Shown here in pieces: positions 8,089-16,301 of a DNA stretch of 63,169 nt. Made by a program: the position numbers and the translations under genes. The DNA is from Paraburkholderia solitsugae (lineage in GTDB: Bacteria > Pseudomonadota > Gammaproteobacteria > Burkholderiales > Burkholderiaceae). The DNA lies in assembly GCF_013177695.1 (NCBI RefSeq), contig NZ_WOEY01000016.1:1-63169 (forward strand), in the 5' to 3' direction. A model generated the notes under the pieces. The model was given only the letters and a program-made list of their open reading frames with translations. It did not search any database and was not told where the DNA came from. Position 1 is the first letter of the stretch; every line of letters begins with the position of its first letter.

Positions 8089-9121
8089 GGAGCTCTCCTC
8101 GACGGACAACTACCATGAATTTTACCCGCAATTTACCCGCAAAACTGTCGGAAGCATGTGGATCACCCTGGATCAAACCGGATAGATCCCCATAAACCGG
8201 AAGCGCAACCGCGGCGAACGTATAAAGTTTCAACCATTCGCTGTAACCACCTACCAGAAAGCCTCCCGAGCGTTCTATGTACTGCTGGCGGGACGTTTCA
8301 TAAACCTCCCGAAGTGCAAACCACGGCACATGCGGCAAGTCGTGATGAACCAGATGGTAGTTGTTGTTCAGGAATAGCAGGCGCCAGAACCATGCTGCTT
8401 CGTTGATGACGGTGCGATGTTCGTGCGCGTGGGCTGCGCGATGTTCCTGAAACGAGCGGATCGAGCCCAGTGACAACGATCCATAACCCGCGCCGACGAT
8501 AAAGGCCCATGCAGGGATTCCGCAGACGCGCTGAAGCCACATCGTCAGCGCGGCCAACGCGGCGAGATGCGCGAGCCACATCGGGACATCGCGAAAATCG
8601 CCGTGTTTGATTCTGCGGATTGCATCGACGCCCGTCGCCGCAATGGCGAAAGCCGGCCCAACCAGCAGGCGACCGATAAACGTATTGCGGAACGTCAGCA
8701 GCGCACGAATCGCAAAACCCGCGCGTTGCCACACACGCTGACCGACGAAGTAGCTTTCGGGATCACGCTCAGGAAGCGTCAGATGCGGATCGTCGTGATG
8801 CTGAAGATGCGAATCACGGTAGACGCCATACGGAAACCACACCGCGAGCGGCGCGAATCCCAGCAGTGCGTTGAAGCGCGGCGAACGCGTTGGATGACCG
8901 TGAAGCAGTTCGTGTTGCAGGGACATGTACCACGTGCCCAGCAGTGCCAGCAGTGCGGTGGTCAAGGGCAGGCCGAGGGTGCGTGCATGCGTCGCCACAC
9001 CGAACCATCCACCGTAGATCGTGACGATCAGCAACCACGTCGGCCATTGTGTGCGCCATGTCCAGCTTGCAGCCTGTCGGGCGAGTGCTTTGCGTTGGGT
9101 ATCGTCGAGGTAAATCGCCAT
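8033..9121 (-). CDS. membrane fatty acid desaturase
   Basis: A 362-residue membrane di-iron desaturase. The three histidine boxes are visible: HELLHGHP, HLQHH and HLVHHDLPH, with LVHHD close to the end of the catalytic core. At least four hydrophobic segments surround them. The enzyme introduces a double bond (or hydroxyl) in an acyl chain at the inner membrane; the exact substrate is not predictable. The last 50 or so codons (roughly 8033-8190) have a different, charged composition and overlap the integrase gene by 56 bases. The natural C-terminus was probably replaced or extended when the island integrated here. The start is ATG at 9121. Confidence 0.85.
   Translation of the reverse strand: MAIYLDDTQRKALARQAASWTWRTQWPTWLLIVTIYGGWFGVATHARTLGLPLTTALLALLGTWYMSLQHELLHGHPTRSPRFNALLGFAPLAVWFPYGVYRDSHLQHHDDPHLTLPERDPESYFVGQRVWQRAGFAIRALLTFRNTFIGRLLVGPAFAIAATGVDAIRRIKHGDFRDVPMWLAHLAALAALTMWLQRVCGIPAWAFIVGAGYGSLSLGSIRSFQEHRAAHAHEHRTVINEAAWFWRLLFLNNNYHLVHHDLPHVPWFALREVYETSRQQYIERSGGFLVGGYSEWLKLYTFAAVALPVYGDLSGLIQGDPHASDSFAGKLRVKFMVVVRRGELREANLPATAERETARQAL
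8121..8142. repeat. tandem 11-bp repeat, candidate integrase arm site
   Basis: TTTACCCGCAA occurs twice in direct tandem (8121-8131 and 8132-8142) about 33 bases upstream of the integrase start. Direct repeats at this place are typical of integrase arm-type or autoregulatory sites. The function is inferred from position only. Confidence 0.5.
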
Positions 9122-9252
9122 CGGCTGGATCGGTCGGAATGCAGATTTAGACCAATCCTACGGACCCATTCACACGACTAGAACCATTTTGTTCGGCAAT
9201 GCATCTGCGCAAACGTGCAAAAGCGGGGGAACACATCGCCGGCCCTTACGCA

Positions 9253-10734
9253 GTCGGCCCTGAACAATTCGTTTTTCGTTGCGCCGGCGTCACGCCGTCA
9301 CGTCGGCGGCAATGCAGCGATTGAGCAAAGCAGCGAGAACGAAGACGCAAAAAAGCCGCAGCGTCCTCAGGATCATCCGCAGGTTATGGCCAGCGCCGCA
9401 CAGTACCGCGTGCATCGCGTCGCCCAGCGCACCTTTAAGCCAGTTTCGATCGAGTTTCCCGTCTGTCTTCATGTGGCCGATGGCTGGCTCGATTGCACTT
9501 CGCCGTCTGATCATCGCACGCAGTGCGCGAGTGATGCCGCGCCGCAGGCCGGGGTGATAGACCTTCACGCCATCAATCGCAACGCCCTTGTAACCACGGT
9601 CCACGACGGCGACCTCTGGCGTAACGTCGCTGAGGATCGCTGCCTGCTCCAGCGCCTCAGCCAGCGTGTGGCCGTCGTATGGGTTGCCCGGCATTGAGCG
9701 CATGCCAACCACCAGTCCTTCCTTGTGGGTCGTCGTGATCGACACCTTCACGCCGAACTCGTACGGCTTGCGGGCCTTGCCTTTGGCCAGACACTCGACT
9801 TCAGGCGCGTGTAGCGCATAAAGCTTGTTCTTGTCTTTCGGCTTCTGCGCCAGGATGCGCTTCGTGTGGCCAATCAGCTCCATTAATGCAGCACGGCCTG
9901 GCTCGGCCACCTGGGCGACCTGCCGCTCCACATCGCGCATCACCCGTCCGACGCGTGAACGCAGCGTGCGCAGTGCTTTCCTCATGCGCTTGTACTGCTT
10001 CGCGTGAGCGTAGCGGCCAATCTGCAGCCCCAGACGCGGCGCCTCCCGGTTGTAGTTCTGCCTCAGTTTCAGGCCGTGTCGCGCCGCGGCCTTCACCAGA
10101 TGTTCCCGACACCGTTCGAGCAATCGCGAATCGGTTGGATGGGCGATCGCCTTCTCCATGATCGTTGTGTCCACAATCACGCGCTTCACGCTCGCGGCCT
10201 TGATTACGCCAGCACGTTTTGCTGCTTCGATCGTCTCGGCCAGCAGTTCTTCAACGCCGGCTTCGCCTAGGCGCTTGCGCCATCGCGTCAGGCTCGACGG
10301 GTCGATCGGAGGCTCCGTCTGCAGGTACGTTTCGCCCGTGAACACCTGCCAGTACGGGTTCTCCACCCATTGCCAGACGACCTCTTCGTCGGACAGATCG
10401 AACGCATGCTGCAAGTACAGCAGCCCCGCAATCAGGCGCGGCGAGCTCGCTGGTCGACCCTTGCGTGATACGAAGCTCTCGCTCATCGATGCGCCCAATC
10501 GTTCCCAACTGATCAGGTCGGCCAAACCGACTAACGGGTGCTTCAGGTTGATCTGTTCGCGCAGCGGTTGCCGGAAGAAATCTCCCTCCGCTACAGGCGT
10601 CTTCGGACCCATCTGCACCTCGTCGAAAAATGCAGGATTCACGCGTTAATGTGCCAGGTTCCTGCAATTCCCACAACCGTATTTGCGGCTCAAAGCCTCA
10701 CACCGCAAGGCTTTGAAGATTGTTCAGGTCCGAC
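9253..10734 (-). mobile_element. complete IS5-family insertion sequence
   Basis: The element is 1482 bp. Its left end GTCGGCCCTGAACAAT (9253-9268) and right end ATTGTTCAGGTCCGAC (10719-10734) are inverted repeats of 16 bases with one mismatch. Both ends are flanked by the same 6 bases, TACGCA (9247-9252 and 10735-10740), of which four or more may be the target duplication. One transposase gene fills it. The element sits between the desaturase gene and the CDP-diacylglycerol diphosphatase gene and does not appear to break either. Confidence 0.88.
9290..10642 (-). CDS. IS5-family transposase
   Basis: A 450-residue DDE transposase. The start is probably GTG at 10642. The N-terminal DUF772-type domain is visible (RLIAGLLYLQHAFDLSDEEV, WQVFTGE). 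The catalytic triad is Asp in VIVDTTIMEKAIAHPTDS, Asp in AVVDRGYKGV and Glu in RRSAIEPAIGHMKTDGKLDRN. The C-terminus extends to CIAADVTA. The gene lies wholly between matching inverted repeats and appears full length, so the element may be active. Confidence 0.93.
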   Translation of the reverse strand: MNPAFFDEVQMGPKTPVAEGDFFRQPLREQINLKHPLVGLADLISWERLGASMSESFVSRKGRPASSPRLIAGLLYLQHAFDLSDEEVVWQWVENPYWQVFTGETYLQTEPPIDPSSLTRWRKRLGEAGVEELLAETIEAAKRAGVIKAASVKRVIVDTTIMEKAIAHPTDSRLLERCREHLVKAAARHGLKLRQNYNREAPRLGLQIGRYAHAKQYKRMRKALRTLRSRVGRVMRDVERQVAQVAEPGRAALMELIGHTKRILAQKPKDKNKLYALHAPEVECLAKGKARKPYEFGVKVSITTTHKEGLVVGMRSMPGNPYDGHTLAEALEQAAILSDVTPEVAVVDRGYKGVAIDGVKVYHPGLRRGITRALRAMIRRRSAIEPAIGHMKTDGKLDRNWLKGALGDAMHAVLCGAGHNLRMILRTLRLFCVFVLAALLNRCIAADVTA

Positions 10735-10823
10735 TACGCAGCGTCAAGCCGCCATCACCTGGCGCTCAGAACGCCGTGCAAGGCCCTTGCGGATCCTGTT
10801 CGGGTAAAGGCGCAGTAGACCGC

Positions 10824-11606
10824 TCAACCTCCGTCCGCCACCCGGCATGCATGATCAAGCAAGCCTTCCGCCGTACCGCTGCCGTTGTCGACATCCAGAC
10901 CGCTATTCACGACGAGCCAGCCGTCCTTTTCCGCCGATGGCCCCGCACCGGTCACGAGGATGGTTTGCATCGCCATCGCCGCGGCGTTTCCGTTGTCACG
11001 CGCGATGATACGAAACGGATTGTTCGCCTCAGTGAGCGAGGTGACGCGCATGATCCGGTAGCGCTGGCCGTCGAGCGTATCCCAGCGCCACTCGTCAGGT
11101 GTGTCCTTCGCGTGGCGCGCGAGTGCGTCGCTCACGTTGCTGTGCATGCAATCGATATGGATATGCAACTGGTTTTGCGAGCGTCGGAATTGCGAGTTGA
11201 TCTCGAGCCCAAGTTGATTGTCGGGCAGGGATCGCTTGACGGATTTTTCGACGTAAAGCCGCGACATCCACGCGTCGTCCCAATAGTCCTGTGCATTCGG
11301 CGCCAGCACGAACGGGCTTTCGATGCCGGTGACGCGGTCGGTCGGCATCAGCAGATGCTGTGAGCGGCCGACGATGTCCTTCAGGATTACATAGCGTTTG
11401 TCGAGGTCGACGACCGTGCATTGGCCCGGCGTGCCGGTAGCCTGTTGCGACGGCACGCAGCGCAGATCGACGATTTTCCAGAGCGCGTTCGAATCGACCG
11501 CGGCAAGGCGCGCGCAGGAGGTAGCGGTGAAGGCGACCGCCAGCGCGGCGACGGTTCGCAGAAGTGTTTGTCGAAGGCGGGGTGATGTTGACAGTGTCAT
11601 CGGCAT
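10824..11606 (-). CDS. cdh: CDP-diacylglycerol diphosphatase
   Basis: A 260-residue protein of the Cdh/HIT-like family. It hydrolyses CDP-diacylglycerol to CMP and phosphatidate in phospholipid turnover. Family signatures seen are ALWKIVDLRCVPSQQ, CTVVDLDKRYVILKD, LMPTDRVTGIESPF and the HIT-like motif QNQLHIHIDCMH. The N-terminus has a hydrophobic export signal with a possible lipobox around TATSC, so the product is probably anchored in or exported across the inner membrane. ATG at 11606 or 11600 can serve as start. It is the last gene before the IS element and lies downstream of the amidase gene on the same strand. Confidence 0.88.
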   Translation of the reverse strand: MPMTLSTSPRLRQTLLRTVAALAVAFTATSCARLAAVDSNALWKIVDLRCVPSQQATGTPGQCTVVDLDKRYVILKDIVGRSQHLLMPTDRVTGIESPFVLAPNAQDYWDDAWMSRLYVEKSVKRSLPDNQLGLEINSQFRRSQNQLHIHIDCMHSNVSDALARHAKDTPDEWRWDTLDGQRYRIMRVTSLTEANNPFRIIARDNGNAAAMAMQTILVTGAGPSAEKDGWLVVNSGLDVDNGSGTAEGLLDHACRVADGG

Positions 11607-11631
11607 GCGGATCGGCGCTTACTTGTTGGAG

Positions 11632-11691
11632 TTTTCAACGGCATTTTCAATGGCACCTTCAACGGTGCCTTCAACGGCATCTTCAAAGCCG
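11632..11691. repeat. imperfect 12-bp tandem repeat
   Basis: Between the amidase stop and the cdh start, units such as TTTTCAACGGCA, TTTTCAATGGCA, CCTTCAACGGTG and CCTTCAACGGCA follow one another, a little more than four copies. On the minus strand one frame, shifted from the amidase frame, would read repeats like EDAVEGTVEGAIENAVENS before a TAA. Confidence 0.6.
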
Positions 11692-13146
11692 TCAGAGCAC
11701 AGGCGCCGGCAGCACGCCGAGCAATTGCTCGAATGCGACGCCGATCGCCAGCAGGCGCCGGTCCTCGCCGAGAGGACCATCCAGTTCCAGTCCGACCGGC
11801 AAGCCGCTGGCGGTCATCCCCGCGGCCAGCGACAAGCCCGGAATGCCGGACGTGCTGGCCGGGTCGGTATTGCGCAGGAAAGCGTCCATCGTATCGATCG
11901 GCGCGGCGCCATCGATCGATACCGTCGACGAGCCGTTCAGATCGTCGATCGGCACCGCGGCGAGGCGCGTGGTCGGGAACAGCAGCGCGTCGAGATGCTC
12001 ATCCGCGAAAGTCGCCGCGACATATTGCTGCAAGCGCGGCCGCCAATGCTTCAGTGCCGCGTCGTAATGGGTGCCGAGCACGTCGGCAAGCACGTCGTCG
12101 TAGATCGCACGCACGTCCGGGCTCGCAATGCGGGCCGCCATTTCAGCTACCGTCTTGACGGGCGCATGGTTAGCGGCGAGCCAGGCGAGCACGTCTTCGC
12201 GCGGCTCGTGGATCGCAATGGGACCGCCTACCTTGCCGTTCAAGGTTTCCAGTTCGCTCATCGCGACGGGCACGAAGGTGACGCCCGCTGCGTCGAGGCG
12301 CAGCAAGGCAGCGCGCGCGACTTGTTCCACTTGCCTTTCGAGCCCTTCCCAGAGCGGTGCGGGCAAGCCGATACGCAAGCCGTTCAGCGTGAGCGCGGGC
12401 AACGGTCCCGCTCCGGTGATCACGCCGTCGAGCAAGGCAATATCGGCAACTGTGCGCGCCATCGGGCCCACCGTATCGCGCGTATGGCTGATCGGCACGA
12501 CGGCATTCGGGTCGTGATAGCGCCGCTCGGCGCCGCCATTCCCGACCGACGGACGAAACCCCGCGATGCCCGTCAACGCGGCCGGAATGCGGGTCGAACC
12601 GCCGGTGTCGGTGCCGAGACCCGCGGGCGCGATGCGCGCGGCGATCGCGGCGGCGGTGCCACCCGACGAGCCGCCGGGGATCAGGGTGGGGTCGTACGGA
12701 TTGCGCACGGGGCCGGCGTGGGTGGCGAAGTTCGTGCTAGTGATGCCGAACGCCAGTTCGTGCATGTTGGCTTTGCCTAGCACGATCGCGCCGGCGTCGA
12801 GAAGCCGTTGTACCGAAGGCGCGTTCGTCTTCGGCACAAAGCCCTCCAAAGCGGGCGTGCCCGCCGAGGTCTGCAAGCCGGCCGTGTTGATGTTGTCCTT
12901 CACGACGATGGGCAAACCGGCGAGCGGCAACTGCGCTTTCGCTTCGGGCGGCAACGCATCGAGGCGCTGGGCGGCGGCCAGCGCGCCGTCGAGGTCGAGC
13001 GTGGTGAGCGCATTGAGGCTCGAGAGCGCCGCCGCGCGCGCGAGCAGCGTGGCCATATAGTCGGCGGCTTTGAGGCGCCCGGACTGGATCGCGGCGACCG
13101 CTTCCGTTGCGGTTAGCGCCAACTGTTCATCAACGGTCCATGTCAT
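11692..13146 (-). CDS. amidase (indoleacetamide hydrolase type)
   Basis: A 484-residue amidase-signature enzyme. The Ser-cisSer-Lys triad is present: Lys in GLPIVVKDNINTAG, Ser in the GGSSGGTAAA loop and the nucleophile in LGTDTGGSTRIPA. The C-terminal FLRNTDPASTSGIPGLSLAAG with GLPVGLELDG is the usual core. Family members hydrolyse aryl or alkyl amides such as indole-3-acetamide or mandelamide; the substrate here is not fixed by sequence. It is probably cytoplasmic, as no signal peptide is seen. It starts at ATG 13146 and ends shortly before the 12-bp repeat tract that precedes cdh. Confidence 0.88.
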   Translation of the reverse strand: MTWTVDEQLALTATEAVAAIQSGRLKAADYMATLLARAAALSSLNALTTLDLDGALAAAQRLDALPPEAKAQLPLAGLPIVVKDNINTAGLQTSAGTPALEGFVPKTNAPSVQRLLDAGAIVLGKANMHELAFGITSTNFATHAGPVRNPYDPTLIPGGSSGGTAAAIAARIAPAGLGTDTGGSTRIPAALTGIAGFRPSVGNGGAERRYHDPNAVVPISHTRDTVGPMARTVADIALLDGVITGAGPLPALTLNGLRIGLPAPLWEGLERQVEQVARAALLRLDAAGVTFVPVAMSELETLNGKVGGPIAIHEPREDVLAWLAANHAPVKTVAEMAARIASPDVRAIYDDVLADVLGTHYDAALKHWRPRLQQYVAATFADEHLDALLFPTTRLAAVPIDDLNGSSTVSIDGAAPIDTMDAFLRNTDPASTSGIPGLSLAAGMTASGLPVGLELDGPLGEDRRLLAIGVAFEQLLGVLPAPVL

Positions 13147-13344
13147 CGCCGGCGTCTCCTTGTGAGGTGTCGCCTATTCTGGCACAGCCGTTTGAGAACC
13201 GACGTCGAGTGGCACAAGGTGGCGTGTGTTTGCCGGGTTGCCGGTGGCCGGCTGCCACGGCGACTGGCCTTCTGGTTCTACGCGTTGGACCGGCGTGAGC
13301 GCTGTTATGGGTTCTTTGGCTGCTATTGGGTGACCCTGCAGATG

Positions 13345-13560
13345 TTATTTCCGGCTGTCGATCCACATGCGTCCCCAGCGGAACGCATAGGCGAGCGCGT
13401 GTTCTTCGTCGAAGAAATAATCGAGCGCGTCAAACGAGTAGGCCTGGCCCTGGTCTGCAGAGGTTTTCTCGATGGTCAGGTTTGCGGCGAACAGGCCATT
13501 GGGCAGCCGTTGTGCAGCCGGGGCGACTTCGTAGCCCTTGTAGCGGATATGTGAGTTCAT
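13345..13560 (-). CDS. small conserved Burkholderiales protein
   Basis: A 71-residue protein from ATG 13560 (MNSHIRYKGYEVAPAAQRL). It contains a short antiparallel-looking N-terminal region and the segment FFDEEHALAYAFRWGRMWID. It is similar in layout to the 104-residue protein at 36631-36945 (both begin with a Y-x-G/E-x-E-V/I strand and end with an EE-A-x-x-x-G/A-x-x-WGRR/M helix). I recall such small proteins as a family common in Burkholderia with no known function; DUF6566 may be the matching family, but I cannot confirm it here. Confidence 0.65.
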   Translation of the reverse strand: MNSHIRYKGYEVAPAAQRLPNGLFAANLTIEKTSADQGQAYSFDALDYFFDEEHALAYAFRWGRMWIDSRK

Positions 13561-13914
13561 GGTCGTGGCAGTGAATATGCCCGCGTGTATTGCTAAGGAG
13601 CCAGTGCGCGGGACGCAACCCTGTGCGTCAGGCAACCGGTGAGTGAGCGGGCAGGATCAAGCGTAGGCCGCGCCGCGCAGCGGGTGAACCAATCTTTCGT
13701 CGTAAGCAAATCAGCGAGGGTCGGGAACAGTCTTCACAAGGCCGGATTGGACCTTAATCGCTGAGTGTCAGGACACTATCCCGCGTGATTGGCGGATGGT
13801 CTGTTATGTGGCGCACGGTTTGGAGTGGGGCGATGCGGCCGCGTCGAGAAAGCCGGCCGGCAAGGAAGGTTCGTGGACCGCGAGCCGCGATCCACGAGGT
13901 CATACGATTCTCGC

Positions 13915-14574
13915 TTAGACCGCGTGCAGCAAGCGGGCGGGTTGCGCTTCCTTGGCTGCATTGCCGAGCGGCGCGGCCGTCGGCGTGCGATGCGCGTTGA
14001 ACGCCAGGGCGAATTGCGCGGCCTGCTGGCCGACCGTGGCGAGCTGATCGACGACTTTGGCATCGGAACAGGTATCGACGGTGTCGAAGCGCGTTTCCAG
14101 CGTGTTGATCCCGGCGCCGAACGGCGTGGGCCAGCCGCGCAACGCGTGGACGATCGAGCGTAGGGACGTCAGCACCGAGCCGGCCGCCTGCCACCCATAA
14201 GCGGTGACGATACAGCCGACCGCGCGGCCATCCAGATACGGCCGCTCATCGGCGCGCAACTCCTCGAGCGTGTCGAGCGCGTTCTTCACGAGGCCCGAGA
14301 CGCCGCCGTGATAGCCGGGCGTCGCGATGATCAGCGCGTCTGCGTGGCGCACGGCCTCGATCAGTTCGAGTTGTTCGTCGGTGCGTCGAGGGTCTTCCGG
14401 GGCGTAGTGGGGCAGGCTATGCAGGAAGGTGCCGCCGAACAGGCGGGTATTCGCGCCCGCGGCTTCCGCGCCGCGCAGCGCAAAGCCGAGCGCGCGCTCG
14501 GTCGACGACGCCGCGCGTGTCGTGCCGCCGATGCCGATGACAAGCGGCCGGCGCTGTTGATTGAAACTGGTCAA
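13915..14574 (-). CDS. NADPH-dependent FMN reductase
   Basis: A 219-residue flavodoxin-fold reductase. TTG at 14574 is chosen because AAGGAG lies seven bases upstream; a GTG at 14601 is possible. The FMN phosphate loop GIGGTTRAASSTERAL is at the start. PGYHGGVSGLVKNALDTLEEL is the conserved P-G-Y-x-G-x-x-x-G-x-x-K-N segment of NADPH:FMN reductases. The family transfers electrons from NADPH to FMN or to quinones and azo compounds, and some members supply reduced FMN to monooxygenases. It stands alone, read away from the DnaJ-domain gene. Confidence 0.88.
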   Translation of the reverse strand: MTSFNQQRRPLVIGIGGTTRAASSTERALGFALRGAEAAGANTRLFGGTFLHSLPHYAPEDPRRTDEQLELIEAVRHADALIIATPGYHGGVSGLVKNALDTLEELRADERPYLDGRAVGCIVTAYGWQAAGSVLTSLRSIVHALRGWPTPFGAGINTLETRFDTVDTCSDAKVVDQLATVGQQAAQFALAFNAHRTPTAAPLGNAAKEAQPARLLHAV

Positions 14575-15034
14575 CGAAATGCTCCTTCGGTAGCGGCTCA
14601 CGGGACGCTGGCGCGGGGCTGCGCGTAGACGAACCGGGGCGAACCGGACTTTGAAGTGTCATCTTAATGACCGCCGCGACCCGGGCGAAGCGACTTTTTG
14701 TTCTAACGATATAACCGCGGGAGGGTATCGGCGGTCTGGCGGGCTGTCTGATGGACGCCTCGAAGCAGATGCGCTGTTCAGTGCTTTGCAGTTGAAGCCG
14801 CGCCGGATAAGCATATGGCGAACCATTGTTTGGGGGCGCGATGACGCACGGCTATGATTGAGTCGTCTCCTCCATGACATCTCCTTGACATGGGACTCGG
14901 CCTCGCCACACCAGTGGCGGGGCCTTTTTTTGTCTGGTCTTTCAATGGCGTAAGCGCTTGCCGCTTCACGATAAAGCCGCTTTTAGCATGCTACGATGGC
15001 CCGCGAAGTGATTCACGGCGAGGTCGAGCAAGCG
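14575..15034. other. gap upstream of DnaJ gene, includes a possible short leader
   Basis: About 460 bases lie between the divergent reductase and DnaJ genes. On the plus strand a minimal frame ATG ATT GAG TCG TCT CCT CCA TGA (14853-14876) gives a 7-residue peptide. It is followed after 22 bases by a strong terminator (14899-14931). No larger gene is convincing. Confidence 0.35.
14899..14931 (+). terminator. intrinsic terminator
   Basis: GGCCTCGCCAC (14899-14909) pairs with GTGGCGGGGCC (14914-14924), an 11-bp stem with one G-T pair and a 4-base loop. Seven T follow. It is a textbook Rho-independent terminator on the plus strand, yet no gene ends just before it. It lies about 100 bases upstream of the DnaJ-domain gene and could end a small RNA or act as an attenuator. 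Confidence 0.85.
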
Positions 15035-15727
15035 ATGGCAACCCTATATGACACACTCGGCGTGCCCATGCACGCCACGGAAGAAGAAATCAAGCGGGCC
15101 TACCGCAAGGCCGCGATGAAATGGCATCCCGATCGCAACAACGGCGCCGAAGAAGTTGCGCGTGCCACCTTCCAGGAAATCAAGGACGCGTACGCGATCC
15201 TCTCCGACGCCGCGCAGCGCAAGGTGTATGACGCGGTCTACACCGAGCAGATGCGTGGCTGGGAAGCGCAGCGTGCGCGCCAGCAAAAAGCCCAGACTGA
15301 ACGTGAGGCGGCCGCCCGTGCTGCGGACGAAGCGGCCTACGCGGAAATGGTATCGCTCGCCATGCGTTTCGCCGACGACGGCCACAATCGCGACGTGCTG
15401 TTCGGCGTGCTGCTAGGACGTCGATGCGAGGCGCAGCGCGCCGCGCAGATCGCTGACAGTGTGTCGGCCTTGCAAGCGTCGCGGCGCGAGGCAGAGAAGG
15501 CGGCGGTTGCTGCCGAGGCAGCCGCGAAAGCTGCGGACGCCTCCGAGGTTGCTCCCGACGTTTCTACCCAAGCTGAGGCGGCGAGCGTGAATGACGATGC
15601 GGCCAATCATGGCGCACCTGCTCAACGCAACAATCCAGGCAAGCGCGAAGAAAGTGCCAGCGATGCCCACCCGGCCGGCGTACTGGGTGGACTCTGGTTC
15701 CAGTTCCTGAACGGCTTGCGGTTTTGA
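15035..15727 (+). CDS. DnaJ-domain co-chaperone-like protein
   Basis: A 230-residue protein with an N-terminal J domain (residues about 3-70). The HPD motif is in MKWHPDRNNGAEE, and helix IV carries FQEIKDAYAILSDAAQRKVYD. After it comes a long charged, Ala-rich region (AQRARQQKAQTEREAAARAA and onward), probably a coiled coil, and a tail ending WFQFLNGLRF. The Gly/Phe and zinc-finger regions of true DnaJ are lacking, so it is a type III J protein that would direct DnaK to a specific client. ATG at 15035 (MATLYDTLG) fits the domain start; an earlier GTG or ATG would add a poorly conserved leader. Confidence 0.85.
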   Translation: MATLYDTLGVPMHATEEEIKRAYRKAAMKWHPDRNNGAEEVARATFQEIKDAYAILSDAAQRKVYDAVYTEQMRGWEAQRARQQKAQTEREAAARAADEAAYAEMVSLAMRFADDGHNRDVLFGVLLGRRCEAQRAAQIADSVSALQASRREAEKAAVAAEAAAKAADASEVAPDVSTQAEAASVNDDAANHGAPAQRNNPGKREESASDAHPAGVLGGLWFQFLNGLRF

Positions 15728-15888
15728 TCAGACGGTTTTGGCCGGTAGATCAGAGACGTGGACCGAATTGATATAGACAGCAGCCTTCAGCGTCCGGATC
15801 GCCGCTTCTAGAATCAAAGACACGTCCCTGACGTGTGGCCGCGCTTTGCTTGACCTCCACGTCGCAGATTCCGGGAGGCACGACGGCC

Positions 15889-16089
15889 ATGGTTACTTTT
15901 ATCTTTGTCGTTGCAGTGGCGGCCTTTATCCCATACGTCGCAACGCCCGCCATTGTGAACGGCGTCAAGGCGATCAGCGCGCCGCCTGCGGCGATGCGGT
16001 TCGAACCTTCACCGGCGGCGTCCGGCAGCGCAAGCGACGCTGCCAATCGGATCGTGTCCGAACCACACGTCAACGAGGCTTCTGGTTGA
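15889..16089 (+). CDS. small membrane or exported protein
   Basis: A 66-residue protein from ATG 15889 with GGGAGG ten bases upstream. It opens with the hydrophobic segment MVTFIFVVAVAAFIPYVATP, which could be a transmembrane helix or a signal peptide. It continues with a polar, Ser/Ala-rich tail. No family recognised. The good ribosome site and the composition make it plausible, but a longer antisense frame covers the same DNA. Confidence 0.45.
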   Translation: MVTFIFVVAVAAFIPYVATPAIVNGVKAISAPPAAMRFEPSPAASGSASDAANRIVSEPHVNEASG

Positions 16090-16105
16090 AGGGGAAGCCG
16101 CGCGG

Positions 16106-16133
16106 TTGACAGCATACTGAAAGCTTATATTTT
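16106..16133 (+). promoter_or_regulatory. candidate sigma-70 promoter
   Basis: TTGACA (16106-16111) and TATTTT (16128-16133) are separated by 16 bases. The -35 box is a perfect consensus and the -10 box matches four of six positions. It would transcribe the ArsC-like gene starting at 16302 with a leader of roughly 160 bases. Confidence 0.5.
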
Positions 16134-16301
16134 CCGCTGCTACACTTCGTCGCAAATGCAACGGCCGATGCCCGTGGGTTGACGGTCCTGGTACACATTC
16201 TGGTGGCGCCGGGAATTAAGTCATCGTAGTGTCACGAGGGTGCAAGACCGGGCTGGCAGAATGCCACAGAGAGATAAAAAAAACACGTGTACGGGGTGAG
16301 C

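Noticed and set aside
8140..8210. tRNA gene as integrase attachment site
   Set aside because: No cloverleaf-like sequence or T-loop motif was found next to the integrase.
11398..12780. A 460-codon plus-strand open frame
   Set aside because: It is antisense to the cdh and amidase genes. Its Arg/His-rich composition is typical of high-GC shadow frames.
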